This document shows positions 30,313 to 43,909 of a DNA stretch of 64,000 nt, piece after piece; positions within the stretch are counted from its first letter, which is position 1; the number at the start of each line of letters is the position of its first letter. The DNA comes from Branchiostoma lanceolatum (lineage: Eukaryota > Chordata > Leptocardii > Amphioxiformes > Branchiostomatidae): the NCBI RefSeq assembly GCF_035083965.1, contig NC_089724.1:33236722-33300721 (forward strand). The letters are read 5' to 3'. The notes under the pieces were generated by a model. The model made no database searches and was not told where the DNA came from. It worked only from the letters and a program-made list of their open reading frames with translations. Made by a program: the position numbers and the translations under genes.

Positions 30313-33271
30313 ATGTGCAGACAACTCCGCGACATGAGAGGACCAGTAGAAACGCAGGCAAGAGAGGAGGTTCCGGAGCAGGAACCCGGGTTTGAGGAGT
30401 TCCTATGGATGGAAAATGAGGAGGACTATGATAGACAGGTATGTGATGAGATTAGGATGTTTTGAAAGTTCCATGTGATGGGAGAGGGGGTTAGCTGACC
30501 TGAGTCCCGAGGCCATCACTGCAATGTCTACTGATCGGCGGATGTGGAGAGGTCGTGTGATCGGCTGCTACGCGACCGACCGATGATGATGTTATGTCCC
30601 TAAAAATTTGGCCTAAGCACACTAAGCTACCGGTTACCCCTTAGGCCATACTGATTTGATTATTTGGATGACATTTTTTTGGCACCCTAAAACTGATGTG
30701 AGCGTGCAAATGTACATTGTAAATGTGAGCCTTGCAGTACATTGTGCTATCAGGCAGTATCACTTATTGAAAAAGCATTACGCTTCATTTCAAGCATATT
30801 AACCTTTTGAGTTTGACCTAATCAAAAAAATAGGTGTATATGCACTTCAGTGCTCGCAAAATTGGAGGTATGCCTCTAATTTTTGCCCTTGGTTGTACCA
30901 AGATATTTATGTGGGTTACTTGCTTTAACTTACGTGTAAGGCATCATTGTGCACTAGCATACAGTATATTCTTGACATTGATTTGTCAGCAAAATTGAAA
31001 CTGGCTACAGAATTTCGGTTCATCATAATTGTTTAAGGCCTGAAACATGGCATACATGTTCTTTATTTTGTGCATCCAATTTTTTCCGGTGCACCTAGGT
31101 TTTTAGGTCAGGTACACCAGTACACCTACTGTAATTCTTGTTTCTTTCACTGTAACTTTATGTTCACTGTCTTCGCAGTCACCTGTGTACCGTGTACATA
31201 TCACCCCAAAAACACCTGTTATTATTTGTAATTCCCTCTCACATCTGTTCTTTAAATCATTTGCCGCTACCGCTAAGTTAAAGTTCAGTGAAAATGTCCA
31301 TTTTCCTTACACTGTGAAATTTTGCTCCCGTGACGATACAGTAAATAACAGTATTCTGAAAATGAAGTTCGAGCCTGGTCTAATCTTACCTTCCATGGTT
31401 TCTTGCCCAGGTTCTGCAGGAGTTGTGGGAGGAAGACTTCTTGGAGCAGTGTTTCCAGGAGATGATGCACGAAGAGGAGGCCAGAGTCTGTCCTGGCTGG
31501 CAGGATGAGCAGCAGGCACCGCAGCAGCAGCAGCAGGCACGTGGACAACAGCAGCAGGCACGTGGACAGCAGCAGCAGCAGGCACGTGGACCTGTCCAGC
31601 AGTACCGGTACCCAGGGTAAGAACAAAAATTACACTACCAGCTTTTAGCCAGGGTTATAGACAGAGTGCCCCAAAATTCGGGGTTGGGATTATGTATGTT
31701 TGATTACCAAGGAAACGGGGGTGTCCCCTGGGTGTCCCCAGTAAAAGGTGGGCGTCTGATTTTCTGTTTTCTAAGTCTAGAAGATGTCCTTACGTCCTTT
31801 AGCTTAGAGCTTGCTTTCAGGGCTTGAAATAGTTTTTTTCTGCATACAGATGCAGATAATGTGCAGAATAAGGGAAAGTAGATTTGATTGTATTGATGAA
31901 TGTGGTAACTGTTATGACACCATTTCCGTTTTTTATTTAGCATTTCACAAGGCTATTTCATAGCTCGTGCAGTAGGCCAGCCTATTGCGTATGTACATAG
32001 ACTAGTGCAGGTTATATGTACTAGTAGGTGCAGGTAGGCATAAGAAATACAATGTTGCACAGCTCAACTGGCCACTTAACCATCTTTCAGTTGAGTAATC
32101 GCCCGAAGTATGCTTAAGTCGAGATTGGGTCAGAGTCACACAGTCCTTGTAGCAACATGTTAACAGGAAACAGGCATTCAGAAGTTTGCCCCCCATTAAA
32201 TACTGGCCTATTGATGTTTTGGCATTGTCCCCCCCAACGACCCGGAGGTCAAGGGACTAGGTAGGTAGGTAGGTATAACTATAAGACATACTGAGAGTCA
32301 GTGTACCATGCATTGTACCTTGGTCCCCAAGTTTCAATACAATTAGAATTTCCCCACGCCTTGAGGTTTGATTCACATTGTGTCCTGTCCATTTTCCCAG
32401 TGGTAGTGTTTCCCAGCCCTGTGTGGCAGTGAACGGTGTGCACCCCCCTGTCAACGGAGTGTGCTTACAGATGGAGCAGCTGCAGCTGGCGGAGGGACAG
32501 CAGCCAAAACCAGAGGTTCGGAGCTCAAAATTGTCTTGTTTTGCGTAACACCCCCTTTCCAATAGAGGCTGCAAAAACTGAGTGACCAAAGATTTGACAC
32601 ATCGCTCAATGACTTTCATGGATAAAGAACACATTTTTTTTATTATTGTTGAGTCATTCAAAATTTGAAATCTAGATTTACACAAATCGAATTCTGGTCA
32701 CTGTATGTTCGCTCAGCTATCACCATCTAGTTGAAAAGGGGCCTAGTTGAAAAGAAGGAGTCAAGTAGAATGGTATATGGAGTTGTGCATAGTAATGAAC
32801 TCATCTGCATAGATGCTAATTTGCATGATATGTGTTCAACTTTGAGTGTTACCTAGACTTTTTGCAGTCTTCCTCTGCACATTTGATGTCCATATCATTA
32901 TGTAATGAAAAACAAATGCCAGATTCTTTATTATAAGCATATATAATCTTTTGCGCACTCAGATTTATAGCTAAGTTTATGGACATTATTTGTATGAATT
33001 CATGGCTTGTGAATTTAGGAAATACTAGTCATCAATGGCAAACAAATTGTCATGCATATATGTTTTTGACAGCAAAGCATTTGGCAAAGTTAAGTTAGTA
33101 CTAGTGTGTGTGTTTTCAATTCTGATGAAGTCATGTCTCTTGTAGCATACTGTTTGCTTTGTCTTATATTTACTTATTTATTTATTCGTATTGTGTTGTA
33201 ATCTTTTCCAGGTCGCAACGAGCACCCTGAACCCAAACGCACCAGAGTTCGTTCCCAAGTTTCGTAGCTAG
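30313..33271 (+). CDS. PAIP2: Poly(A)-binding-protein-interacting protein 2
   Basis: Coding exons 30313-30438, 31411-31616, 32401-32515 and 33212-33271 (phases 0, 2, 0) give 168 aa. PAIP2 is a small cytosolic repressor of translation that binds PABP through two sites. Visible: the PAM1 region FEEFLWMENEEDYDRQ then LWEEDFLEQCFQEMMHEEE (exons 1-2), and the C-terminal PAM2 motif STLNPNAPEFVP in the last exon. An in-frame TAG lies four codons before the ATG at 30313; a second in-frame ATG at 30334 is the alternative start. Compared with the 127-aa human protein, the middle is longer owing to a Gln-rich repeat (QQQQQARG-type units, residues about 78-104) and a linker exon. An acceptor (TGTTCCAG) just upstream at 30285-30292 shows that a non-coding 5' exon exists. 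Confidence 0.93.
31519..31593 (+). repeat. In-frame CAG-rich repeat in PAIP2
   Basis: Three units of (CAG)4-5 GCA CGT GGA encode QQQQQARG-like repeats between the PAM1 and PAM2 regions. The Ala-Arg-Gly spacer is kept in each unit. Confidence 0.9.
32225..32275 (+). mobile_element. LINE 3' tail fragment
   Basis: The 36-bp end phrase CCCCCCAACGACCCGGAGGT plus CAAGGGACTAGGT, with an (AGGT)n tail, is nearly identical to the end of the LINE fragment at 13165-13345. Extremely 5'-truncated copy in a PAIP2 intron. Confidence 0.65.
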
Positions 33272-35835
33272 ATGCCGAGAGTCGCAAAGAAAAACCTTTC
33301 CACTTTGTTATATGTGCGGAGAAATGCCTTTCACTTAAACCACCAACCCTTGCACCCCTATCTTTTGAAGTTGACTGTCCTGAAAAGACAAGCTACCTTG
33401 GTTTTATTACAGGGTATTGTTCATGATGTAATCCATTTCATCCGTTGTTCAGCTAGAATGTAACGTTAACCCCAACATACAAAAAGTCTAAGAACATCTG
33501 TGGCATCTGTAACTTTTAGCTTGCTATAGCTATTTGTCTCCACTATCATATATGTATGCGTTTGACAGTATTTCTTGGCTTCATTGCACTATGCTTTTTA
33601 TCCACCAACGGTTTTAAGTTGGAGATATTTTGCATCAAGAAGGTCAAGATCATCAGGAAATTTGAGAGACAGAAAACCATCTTTTTGCGTAAAGATTACA
33701 AGTTCAAGTTGAAAATATGTCACCGGGATGCCATTCTTGTTTAACATTCCTTGATGGTAACGTGGCTGGTAAAAAAGCCGATAAAGTTGCTGCTATGAGA
33801 GAAACCAAAAAACACAAACCGAAAACAGCAATTTGTTTAGGACCAATGTAGGTTTCTGTGTCTCCTTCATTGTCACCCCAAGCGTTTGTCAAAAGACGGT
33901 CGTGCGTGCCAGGGTTGTGTGGTTTAAGTGAATTCTATTGGATTGGACCTCTGAGTAATAATATAGCTCATATGTGTATTGTGTACTGAATTTATGTAAA
34001 GCTTGGCAGAGAATATACAAGAAAAAAGTTTATTTTCAAAAAAAGCTGCAATATTTTTGTGGAGAACGGTGATTTTGAATAGAGTTTGGTTGGAGAGGGT
34101 AAAATTTATTCACAAATTTTACTTTGGTGCTGCACTGTTGATGCAAGGAGAGACAGTGCAGAATTTTTTGCTTTCTGTTTTTCTCTTTGTTTTATATTTG
34201 ATTTTACACAAAAGTGCTGTACCTTTGGTTAAGTATGCATTCTGTACTTTGTGCCAAAGGCATACATAGCAAAAGGTTTGACTTTGCTCAAAACAGTTTT
34301 CTTTTTGGCAAAGCCTCAGGAGTGGAGCCAATATTACCTTATTTTTCGTTCGTCTCCATGGGACTCAAGAATGTGACAAAGACTTGTTACCATTCCTGAA
34401 GGATGGGGGGAATTCAACCAGGATGTTAAAACAACTCTCCTTGTCTTCAACTGCATCAAATCGAAACCAGAAAGCACCAACTATAATAAGTCGTGTCATT
34501 CTATATGCCAGTTATTATAGTCAAAAACTGGTCATTAAAAAGGGTTGAAGTGACATCTGGATTTAGATTGAGCTGGTGTTGTGGATTGGCTGAATATCAA
34601 CTATCAAATATGTAGAAAGATTGGGAATTCCCTTATAAGCTGCCTCTCATTATGTACACAGTTTGGTAATTTTGGGCTATCATACAGGTGAATTCTTTTG
34701 GACCTCATGTGTGCTTCATATAAGTTGTTTGTTACAACACTAGCGTACAACTTTCCGTCCTCTTAAACTCAGTATTGTTAAAAATCTATACTTTTCAAAG
34801 ACTGGTACATTTGTTTTTGTACCAGCTCTAAACATGGGTATCTCACCAGTGTTCAAAACGCCAGTATCTCAAGAGTGTTCAAACCATTGGTATCTCACCA
34901 GTGTTCAAAAACATCGGTATCTCACCAGTGTTCATGGTGTCTCACAAAAATGATGGGCAGCTAGTTGTTGGGTTCAGACACTACCAAGTCCTGAATGCCA
35001 TTGTGACCTAAAAATGATCAGATTGATTTTTTTTTGGGAAATGGACTACAGTCTGTACTAATTATATTTTTAGGGAGATGACCTGGACTTGGGTACTAGA
35101 GCTGCTTTTGTGTGAGGAAATGATCAGGAAATGGCTGGCAGCACGATTTTTGTTTGCTAAGTTGAAAAGTAATTGAGGTGTATCCACATGTATGGTCGTC
35201 GCATCACTTTTCATGTAACATACAGTATGGACCAACTAATATAGTAGTATGTCCTTTTGCTGTGTCTATATTCTTAAAAGAAGTTACCAAGACTTCGTCA
35301 TGAAAAGAAGGACCACTAGAGTAAATCCTTTGAAAAACAGAGTACTTCATTGCACAAAATTGTACCATTGCATTGGTACATTAAAAGAGTACAAAGTTTT
35401 GGTTAGGTATAGCTTTTGCCTTATACATTTTACTGCACTGTTAATATTACCAAATCTCGGTAACATTTCATAAGACATAACAAAATTCATCACGTTTACT
35501 GTTCTTATTCTCCACTTCTGGAAAACTATTATCAACTTAATTTCACATGCTCTGAGCTAATTCTTTTTTAAGTGTAATTCTGTTGATTTTTTTGGCGACG
35601 CCTCGAGGGCGAGCCTGCTTTGTTACATGAAAAGTGGTGCAACTGTCCATGCTTTTTGGAAGGACGTGTTACGGAAAGGAATACTATTATTGTCCACAGA
35701 GTAAAGAGGAGATGCTGAAGTAGTGATGTGTCGAGCACCAAGTATGGAGGACTTCTCTCTTGCCAAGCATTAAAAATGGGAGTATAAAAATGTGGAATTT
35801 GTTGCGAATGGCAAATAAAGACTTTGTATAGCCAA
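33272..35835 (+). other. PAIP2 3' UTR
   Basis: Non-coding, AT-rich, with no other gene seen. It ends at a good AATAAA (about 35813) in the context GCAAATAAAGACTTTG. A small tandem repeat lies at 34836-34943. Confidence 0.6.
34836..34943. repeat. Short tandem repeat in the PAIP2 3' UTR
   Basis: Four imperfect units of about 32 bp around GGTATCTCACCAGTGTTCAA. Confidence 0.8.
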
Positions 35836-35839
35836 CTGC

Positions 35840-36320
35840 TTTGCCTTGGTGTTAATTTGTAGCACTATGATGGATAAGTGTATTGAATGTGAATGAGAAA
35901 TGTCACGGTCTGACTCTGCTAACTCGATTATGAATTTCTCCAGTAGTATGCTGTTTTTAGTTGCTTACTTTATATTGAATGGGGTGAGCATGCATCCCAG
36001 TATGAGCCTATTCTTTCTCCAATCTGTTCTTCTAATAGAACAATCTGTTCTTCTAATAGAACAATTCCATAGATCAACCCACTTTCAAAATGTGAAAAAT
36101 GCAAATATTGGATGGACATGCAGTCTCTCATTGGTAGAACTGCTAATTACCATGCCCTCGTTGGTTGAACTGCTAACTGATGTATAGTTAGGATCTGTCT
36201 TGCTTTTGTACAGAAAAGTCTGGAAGCAGTTGATAGAGTAAAGATGTGACTGCGATTAGTGTAAATGATGAACAAACTACAGTTTTTTAAACATTAATGA
36301 ATAGAGGATTTATATGATAT
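35840..36320. other. Gene-free stretch
   Basis: No gene seen. It contains a 21-bp direct duplication at about 36022-36063 (TCTGTTCTTCTAATAGAACA twice) and the related phrases TTGGTAGAACTGCTAA and TTGGTTGAACTGCTAA. Confidence 0.5.
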
Positions 36321-36875
36321 TTTGTGTGTGTGTATGTAATGCCCTACAAGTCTGTGTGTATTTATGTGTGTGTATATGTAATGCACTACAAGTGTGTGTG
36401 TGTGTTGTATGTGATGCACTACAAGTGTGTGAGTGTGTATGCATGTGTGTGTGAGTGTATGTAATGCCCTACACGTGTGTGTATATGTATGTGTGTGTGT
36501 GTCTGTAATGCCCTACAAGTGTGTGTGTGAGTATATGTATGCCCTACAAGTGTGTGTGTGTGTAAGTATATGTAATGCCCTACAAGTGTGTACGTGTGTG
36601 AGTGTATGTAATGCCCTACAAGTGTGTGCGTGTGTGTGAGAGTATGTGATGCCCTACAAATGTGCACGTTAGTGTATGTAGTGCCCTACAAGTGTATGTG
36701 TGTGTGAGTGTATGTAATGCCCTACAAGTGTGTATGTGCGTGTGAGTGTATGTAATGCCCTACAAGTGTGTACTTGTGTGTGAGTGTATGTAATGCCCTA
36801 CAAGTGTGTATGTGTGTGTGAGTGTATGTAATGCCCTACAAGTGTATGTTTGTGTGTGTAATACCCTACAGGGTA
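36320..36875. repeat. TG-rich minisatellite of 30-40 bp units
   Basis: About 15 units of the form GTATGTAATGCCCTACAAGT plus a variable (TG)n stretch. The ATGCCCTACAAG core is kept while the TG part varies in length. Confidence 0.93.
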
Positions 36876-37816
36876 TACATACAGTTGAGTTGCAAGTTAT
36901 CTCATGATTTTCTTAATGCAGAATTGCCAAGAGTATATTTGATACCACCAAGCTTAAATTGTTCAATAAAATCATTATTATAATAGGTTCTGTACAAATA
37001 CCAATGTACAATAACTAACCATAGTATGTTACACCAACGCACATTACTTTTCTAGCCTTTTCCCAGTCACTTGTGATTTCCTTTGTTTACATAAACAAGT
37101 ACTACCCCAACCTTTTATTGCCTGTAAGGGTATAGGTACAATTTAAACTAGTTTGAGGCGTTGAAGAGTGGTTTTCCAATGGAAGCTGGTGATATAACCA
37201 TTCTTTCAGCACCAGGGACAGGATCACTTTCCCAAGGTCTTCACTATGGTTAGCGGTGTAGACTATCAGTTGTGGTAAAAATGAGTGACTCGTTCTTTGT
37301 TACACCATGTTTATTCTTAATTTTTTGCTGTTGTAGAATTGAAAAAAATGGAAGGTGAACAATAACAGTAAAGATTTCATTGATAACAAACTTTGTATTT
37401 ATAGGTTATTCCTTTCGTAGTTCAAATACCTTATATGGCAACTATATATAGCCTGAAAGGAAACAAAGTCCAGATTTCTCAATTTCCGCATGGTGGCGCT
37501 CGCGCACGTTGCCAACGGCATCTACTAAGTACTTCTTCAGAAAGGGCGAACAAAGCACAGTGTAAAACTTGATATACGTATATTTTACGTCATTTCCACG
37601 GGCTATGCGCTGCATTCTAAACTGTTTGTAATAGCCTTATAAACGTACTAAACTTTTCTTCTGTATTTCTATACCTTTTTTCACCAAAATACACCGCTAC
37701 TTTAAAAGAAATGTCATTGAAAACTGGCGGCACTGCAAATTAATATATATAGCTACCATCTAAATCTGTTATAATGATAACGAAGTTTGGATACTCTTTG
37801 TTATGTATTGCCGTTG
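36876..37816. other. Gene-free stretch with a dispersed repeat
   Basis: No coding exon seen. It contains the repeat at 37453-37570 and the downstream end of the minus-strand gene at 37944-39155, whose poly(A) signal lies near 37817. Confidence 0.5.
37453..37570 (+). repeat. Dispersed repeat, copy 1 of a direct pair
   Basis: Shares AATTTCCGCATGGTGGCGCT, CGCGCACG, ATCTACTAAGTA and AGAAAGGGCGAACAAAGCA with 40213-40330, in the same orientation. Roughly 85% alike by eye. Family unknown. Confidence 0.75.
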
Positions 37817-37943
37817 TTTATTATGCATAACAAAGCCACAGTTACACGATGCGTCCTACGCTTATAATGTTCGCAAGCTCCAATGCCGATGTACGAAAGA
37901 TGTCTGGCTGAATTGCACTTGGACCTGGTTGCACGACTGTCTG

Positions 37944-39155
<1,212 letters not shown>

Positions 39156-40212
39156 GATGAATAGACGGCTCCTGCGTGCGTCACGGTTCGGTTTCTGCAA
39201 GGTCAAAAATCACAAAATGTTTATTTTTTATTTGATTTAATTTGATCGATCTGCACATATTAAAATCAGTTTGTGGTACATAATAGAAAAGAATAGAACA
39301 AAAAATACACGTGCTGGGGGAAGAAAAAAAGCCATGATGGCTTATACAAGGTCTTCCCCCATCTAAATGAACAAAAAATAACATAAATCTAACAATTCAT
39401 AACATAATTATAGTAGTAAGTGATAACAATAACAATATTACAACAAATCAGACAATAATAATAGTAACAAAATGCTGACAAAATAGTAATTGGTTGCATA
39501 TTTCATGCTCAACAGCCAATTTTGATAAACACATACACATAGGCAAACACGTCTAAAAATATTGCTAAATATTTACAAAATAAAATTTGTCTCAGAAAAT
39601 TTTTCCGAAAAGTTAAAACTAGAAAGGTAACATTTGCAAGCAAATACATAATGTTTACATTTCTATGGTCTAGCCAAACAAACTACTGATCTGTTTATTC
39701 TTAATCAAACACATTCATATATACGGGACCAAGCTCTGTCCTGCCACTTGCTACATCATGTAATTGCATTAGTGTAAACACCCCTGGGTAATCATGGCGA
39801 CAGCCGTCTGGTCCAGGTCATTGGCCTTTTTGTTTGGAATGGAAGAACAAGACGACATGGGGCACAAATTGTTTGTTTTCCTTCGAATTCTGTGAATGTT
39901 AACATGAAAAAAATGGACGGTAAAAGTATTGATTGGACAGCATTAGTTGTTAAGGCAACACTGCATGTGGACATTTTTTTTAGGGTAAACTGAGGTGGCA
40001 GATGTTTCTCGCAAACCAGGTATTCAAAATGGCTCTGACATTAATATTCGAGAAGTAGAATATTCCTTATTTCATTGTATGACCCTTAAAATGAAGCCCT
40101 TTTAACAAATGTGTATTACCACAGAAAAGACGACATGGTTGCTTTGTGCTATCGCTCACGATATATATTGTCAAAACATGCATGAAAGCAGAAGTGTTAT
40201 GAATCCCGAAGC

Positions 40213-40330
40213 TTGAATGGAAACACACTGCAGATTTCTTAATTTCCGCATGGTGGCGCTCGCGCACGGTCTCAAATGTATCTACTAAGTATTTCAACAG
40301 AAAGGGCGAACAAAGCATCGTATAAAATTG
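40213..40330 (+). repeat. Dispersed repeat, copy 2 of a direct pair
   Basis: Matches 37453-37570 in the same orientation. Confidence 0.75.
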
Positions 40331-41442
40331 TTCTTTGAAACGCTGAAACTTTAGGTTTGACACATATTGGTGCCTAGTCCTTGTAGGCATCGCGCATTAC
40401 ATTTTGCTGATGATGATACGAGCGCCATGCACTTCAAATACAGTATATATAGCGTTATATAGTGATCAAACCCAATATGATTTGTTCACCATCTATACGA
40501 TATTAACACGTCATGTTAAAGAGAAGTGAATATTTTCGGATTCCTTAATTATATGTAACAAAGTAGCTTGAGAAAGAAGAAGTAGACGTAGTTTCTGATC
40601 ATAATTAGTTCCTGTTCCCCCTTTCCCAAACCCCCCCTCCATTTAAAGAAGTATATTCGCCCAATGGACTCAGACGCTATAAAGGAACGGAATGGACAAG
40701 ACGATTAACTCAATGGGGGGTCAATTTAAGTCCCATATAAATAAAGGTGTAAAATAAAGGTCTCAAAATCTATGTAATGTTAACTTTGACATTATGGCGG
40801 ACGAGCATTGACTGCCAGGAATCAAGATTGTATAGACACGGGCAAATCTTCTAAAGTACTGTTTTGTGTTTTACTAGGTTTAGATTGGAGAGCAAGGGTT
40901 TAAGAAACATCAGGAATTGATAAATGATACCCAAAATATCAACATAAAAAAAAGGCGAGAAAGCTGTGAAATTTGCACCTAGAACTGCCCCCCCCCCCCT
41001 CCATCTCTTCTCTACCCGGCATCCTTCCTGGTATTTTCCAAAAGAGAATGCCGTCAAAAATATCAGAACGTAACGTTACCTCAGCCATAGCCATGGTTGC
41101 GATGACAATATCGGAGAGCTATGGCCCGTATCCTGTCCTTTTTCGTTCTGTCTCCATCTAACGTTAGACAGTAGCTGACTATCATCTTCCGCTACTGAAA
41201 TACGGAACGAGTACATCATGTACTATGCCATTCATCCAGTCATATGGCTAGAACGTCATCAGTTTCAACAGAACTTCCAAATATGGAAGGCTGACGCCAT
41301 CATTGTTCGTGATTCTTAATAGTCTTTTATCGTATAACGCTGAACGAAAAAGCGGAAGATGATGTCATGAATTTCCCAAGGGAACGCCAGGCGGCGCTTA
41401 TACCTCATTCGCCAGCTTCCCCTCTTTTCAGTGTGATAATGT

Positions 41443-41637
41443 ATACTGTAAATGCATCTAAGTTCGCGTGGCTTTTATTTCGCGCTAAGGCGAAAATGGA
41501 GTGTTCGCGGTGGTTTTAAGTTTGCGGCAGCGTTATACCTACATACTGTCACAGTATTAGACAAAAATGTTCGCGGTGGTGTTAAGTTCGCGGTGAAATG
41601 GTCGCCGCGAAAACCGCGAACATAAAACCACAGTATG
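41443..41637. mobile_element. Short MITE with ATACTGT ends
   Basis: Begins ATACTGTAAATGCATCTAAG then TTCGCG, and ends CGCGAACATAAAACCACAGTAT, so the termini are inverted (ATACTGT/ACAGTAT) with TTCGCGG-type repeats inside. About 195 bp, no ORF. Confidence 0.7.
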
Positions 41638-42810
41638 TCAAGGTAGTGACTTTAATCTGACTGAATCGGCTATTTTGCCGGTAGAGATCCCGTCGGAGTC
41701 TGTAAATTTTCAGATATTCATGATCACTTAAAAGACAAAGCTTTTTTTTTAAACTTCGTGTCACTTTAGATTAATGGTTTGACTTATAATTTAGGATTTA
41801 TGATTGGGACGACTTTAACAGGTTCCTAGTATCCTAATTGTCGATTGGATCCGACTTCCGGCGATTCTGCTAGATCGCGATCTGTTTCCTGGCATCACAA
41901 TGTATAGACAAACTAAGGTTTTATTTTCTAATTCCAGGAAGGTACGAAAATGTACCGCAAAACGTTTAAATGGGATCTGCTACTCAGTTACCCATTCAAT
42001 GCAATCGGGCCGTATGATTTTTAAATTTATGTAACCCGATTTTGAAACGAACTGAAGCGTCTACCTCCTGAACGTTATAAAGGTCTGACATGCAGTTTGT
42101 CAGTCAGTCGCCAGATGTCGCTGTGGTCATGTCGGTATGCACGTGCATCCAAACAACAACTCTGCCTAACTAGTTGTAGCTTTGTGACAAATAATTGGAG
42201 CTCACCATTAACGTCCAAACATTTTATTAACCAGATGTTTCAATCAACATAAACACCTCTAATCTAAGAAAAGAAGACGGGTTACGAGCCGTGAAAATTT
42301 ATGCAGCAAATTGGGCACTATCGTTCTCATTTCTCGACTGTCGCGGGTACATAATATATGCATTTTATGGAAAAGGCGCCAAAACGGAGAAAAAAGGAAG
42401 ACGGCACAATACACATAGACGGAAATTCCCCCTATCGCTTGGCGCACCCCTCTGGCTGACGTGTACCAAACAAAAAGGAGCTGTTCTCTTCAACACACAC
42501 CCGCCCTCCGTCTATCTAAAAAATACTAGCAGGATGCCACGATACATATAGGATATATAACTACATGTCTGTAAAACGAAACAAAGAATTAAACAAAGCT
42601 ATCAGGATATGTGAACGTTAGAAAGATCAGAAAATTGTTTGTCAGCATGAAAACACCGGTACGTTTTGCAGGTTTTTTTTCTGTTAACAATCCATCCCAT
42701 GATTCTTCGGGTGTCTTTTTTTTTACCGATGCGCATTCTTTGCAGTGACGTAGATTAAAATCCAAACGAGCGCAAGCTTTTCACTTAACACCGTCACGTA
42801 GACCAGAGGT

Positions 42811-42817
42811 TATATAC
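42811..42817 (+). promoter_or_regulatory. TATA box of the FN3 gene
   Basis: TATATAC lies 42 bp before the ATG at 42853, giving a very short 5' UTR. A CGTCACGT motif (about 42792) lies just upstream. Confidence 0.6.
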
Positions 42818-42852
42818 ACCACTTTTTCGGATACTTAGAGAAGAATAAGATC

Positions 42853-43829
42853 ATGGCACAGGGGTACAAATACGGCGGCCCAGGTAGTGGAAATAATGGA
42901 AACTTCGATCCAAATCGCAACAGCGGGTCGACGGCACAGGGCTTTAAGTACCAGCCTGGAGGTAAGGTGGAAAACCGCGACAGTAAAAACAGGAAGTCAT
43001 TATGGAAGAATCAATGCGTAGAAACGTTCATCTTGTAACATTTATGAAAAAATCTGCAAGATGCTCAAAGATATATATCAGTGAATGTTTTCAAGACTAT
43101 GCCGTATAGCTGTGTTAAAAACTAAGTTCGAAAGTGTCGGCAAAGACGAACTTGTTCAACCCCCAGCCCATCTTCCCGTCTTTATATGAGAGATTGTTTC
43201 CCTAAGAATGGAGCCCAAAGGATTAAGAAACATACTAATACGATACATTATAATGATACCAAAGATACCAAAAGAAAATGTATCATGGCTGGTATTTTCT
43301 AAAATAACCCGAGCCGTTATCGTCAAAATATTCGCGAAGACTGGCAACAACAAGATGACGAACCCACCGCCATCTTGCCTCCCTTTGTCAGAAAGAGCTG
43401 CCACAACAAAGATTCTAAAAAAGGACGTTGCCCTGCGTGTGTTTTTCCAATTTTGTCTAGATTAATGTGACGTTTTGTTAATTTTTTGTTTTATTTTTAT
43501 TCACAGTTCCTTTGGCTCCCTCCGATTTGAGGTGGGAAGTTCAGTCGCACGAAGAGGCCAGTGTGTTCTGGACGCTACCGTCTGGCCAAGGCATCACTTC
43601 AGTCAAAGTTCAGCTTTGGAAGCCATGGGGTTCCAAATGGATGATATCTGCCGAGAAGGATTTTGATAACAGCACTCAAGCAGTTAACGTCAAAATCAAC
43701 GGTCCTTTGGAAAACCACAAAGTGCAAGTACAGGCCATCAACATCTTCGGAATTGGAAAGGCTGCGAGTATTAGGTACTACGAATATTTGATCTTCATTG
43801 AGAAATGTTTGAGTTGGGTAACCCCATGA
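42853..43829 (+). CDS. Q-G-x-K module fused to a fibronectin type III domain
   Basis: Exons 42853-42961 (109 nt, phase 1) and 43507-43829 (acceptor TTCACAG; stop TGA) give 143 aa. Exon 1 encodes MAQGYKYGGPGSGNNG and STAQGFKYQPG, a Gly/Asn-rich module with the motif at both ends. Exon 2 encodes one FN3 domain: PLAPSDLRWEV, SVFWTLPSG (the B-strand Trp region), VKVQLWKPWG and HKVQVQAINIFGIG (F strand). There is no signal peptide or membrane segment, so the FN3 is presumably cytosolic, which is unusual. The poly(A) signal AATAAA lies near 43903. The module matches the first exons of the Hint gene downstream. Function unknown. Confidence 0.8.
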
Positions 43830-43909
43830 CACCCTAATATCCAACCGAAAGTGTTGCGTTTTTTTTTTTTACCAAATACGACATTGAAATTCTGAAGCAA
43901 CAAATAAAA

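Larger units (their letters stand above)
39195..42790. other. Gene-poor stretch
   Basis: No coding exon found on either strand. It contains a dispersed repeat (40213-40330) and a MITE (41443-41637). The 5' non-coding exon of the minus-strand gene must lie above 39194 but could not be placed. Confidence 0.45.
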
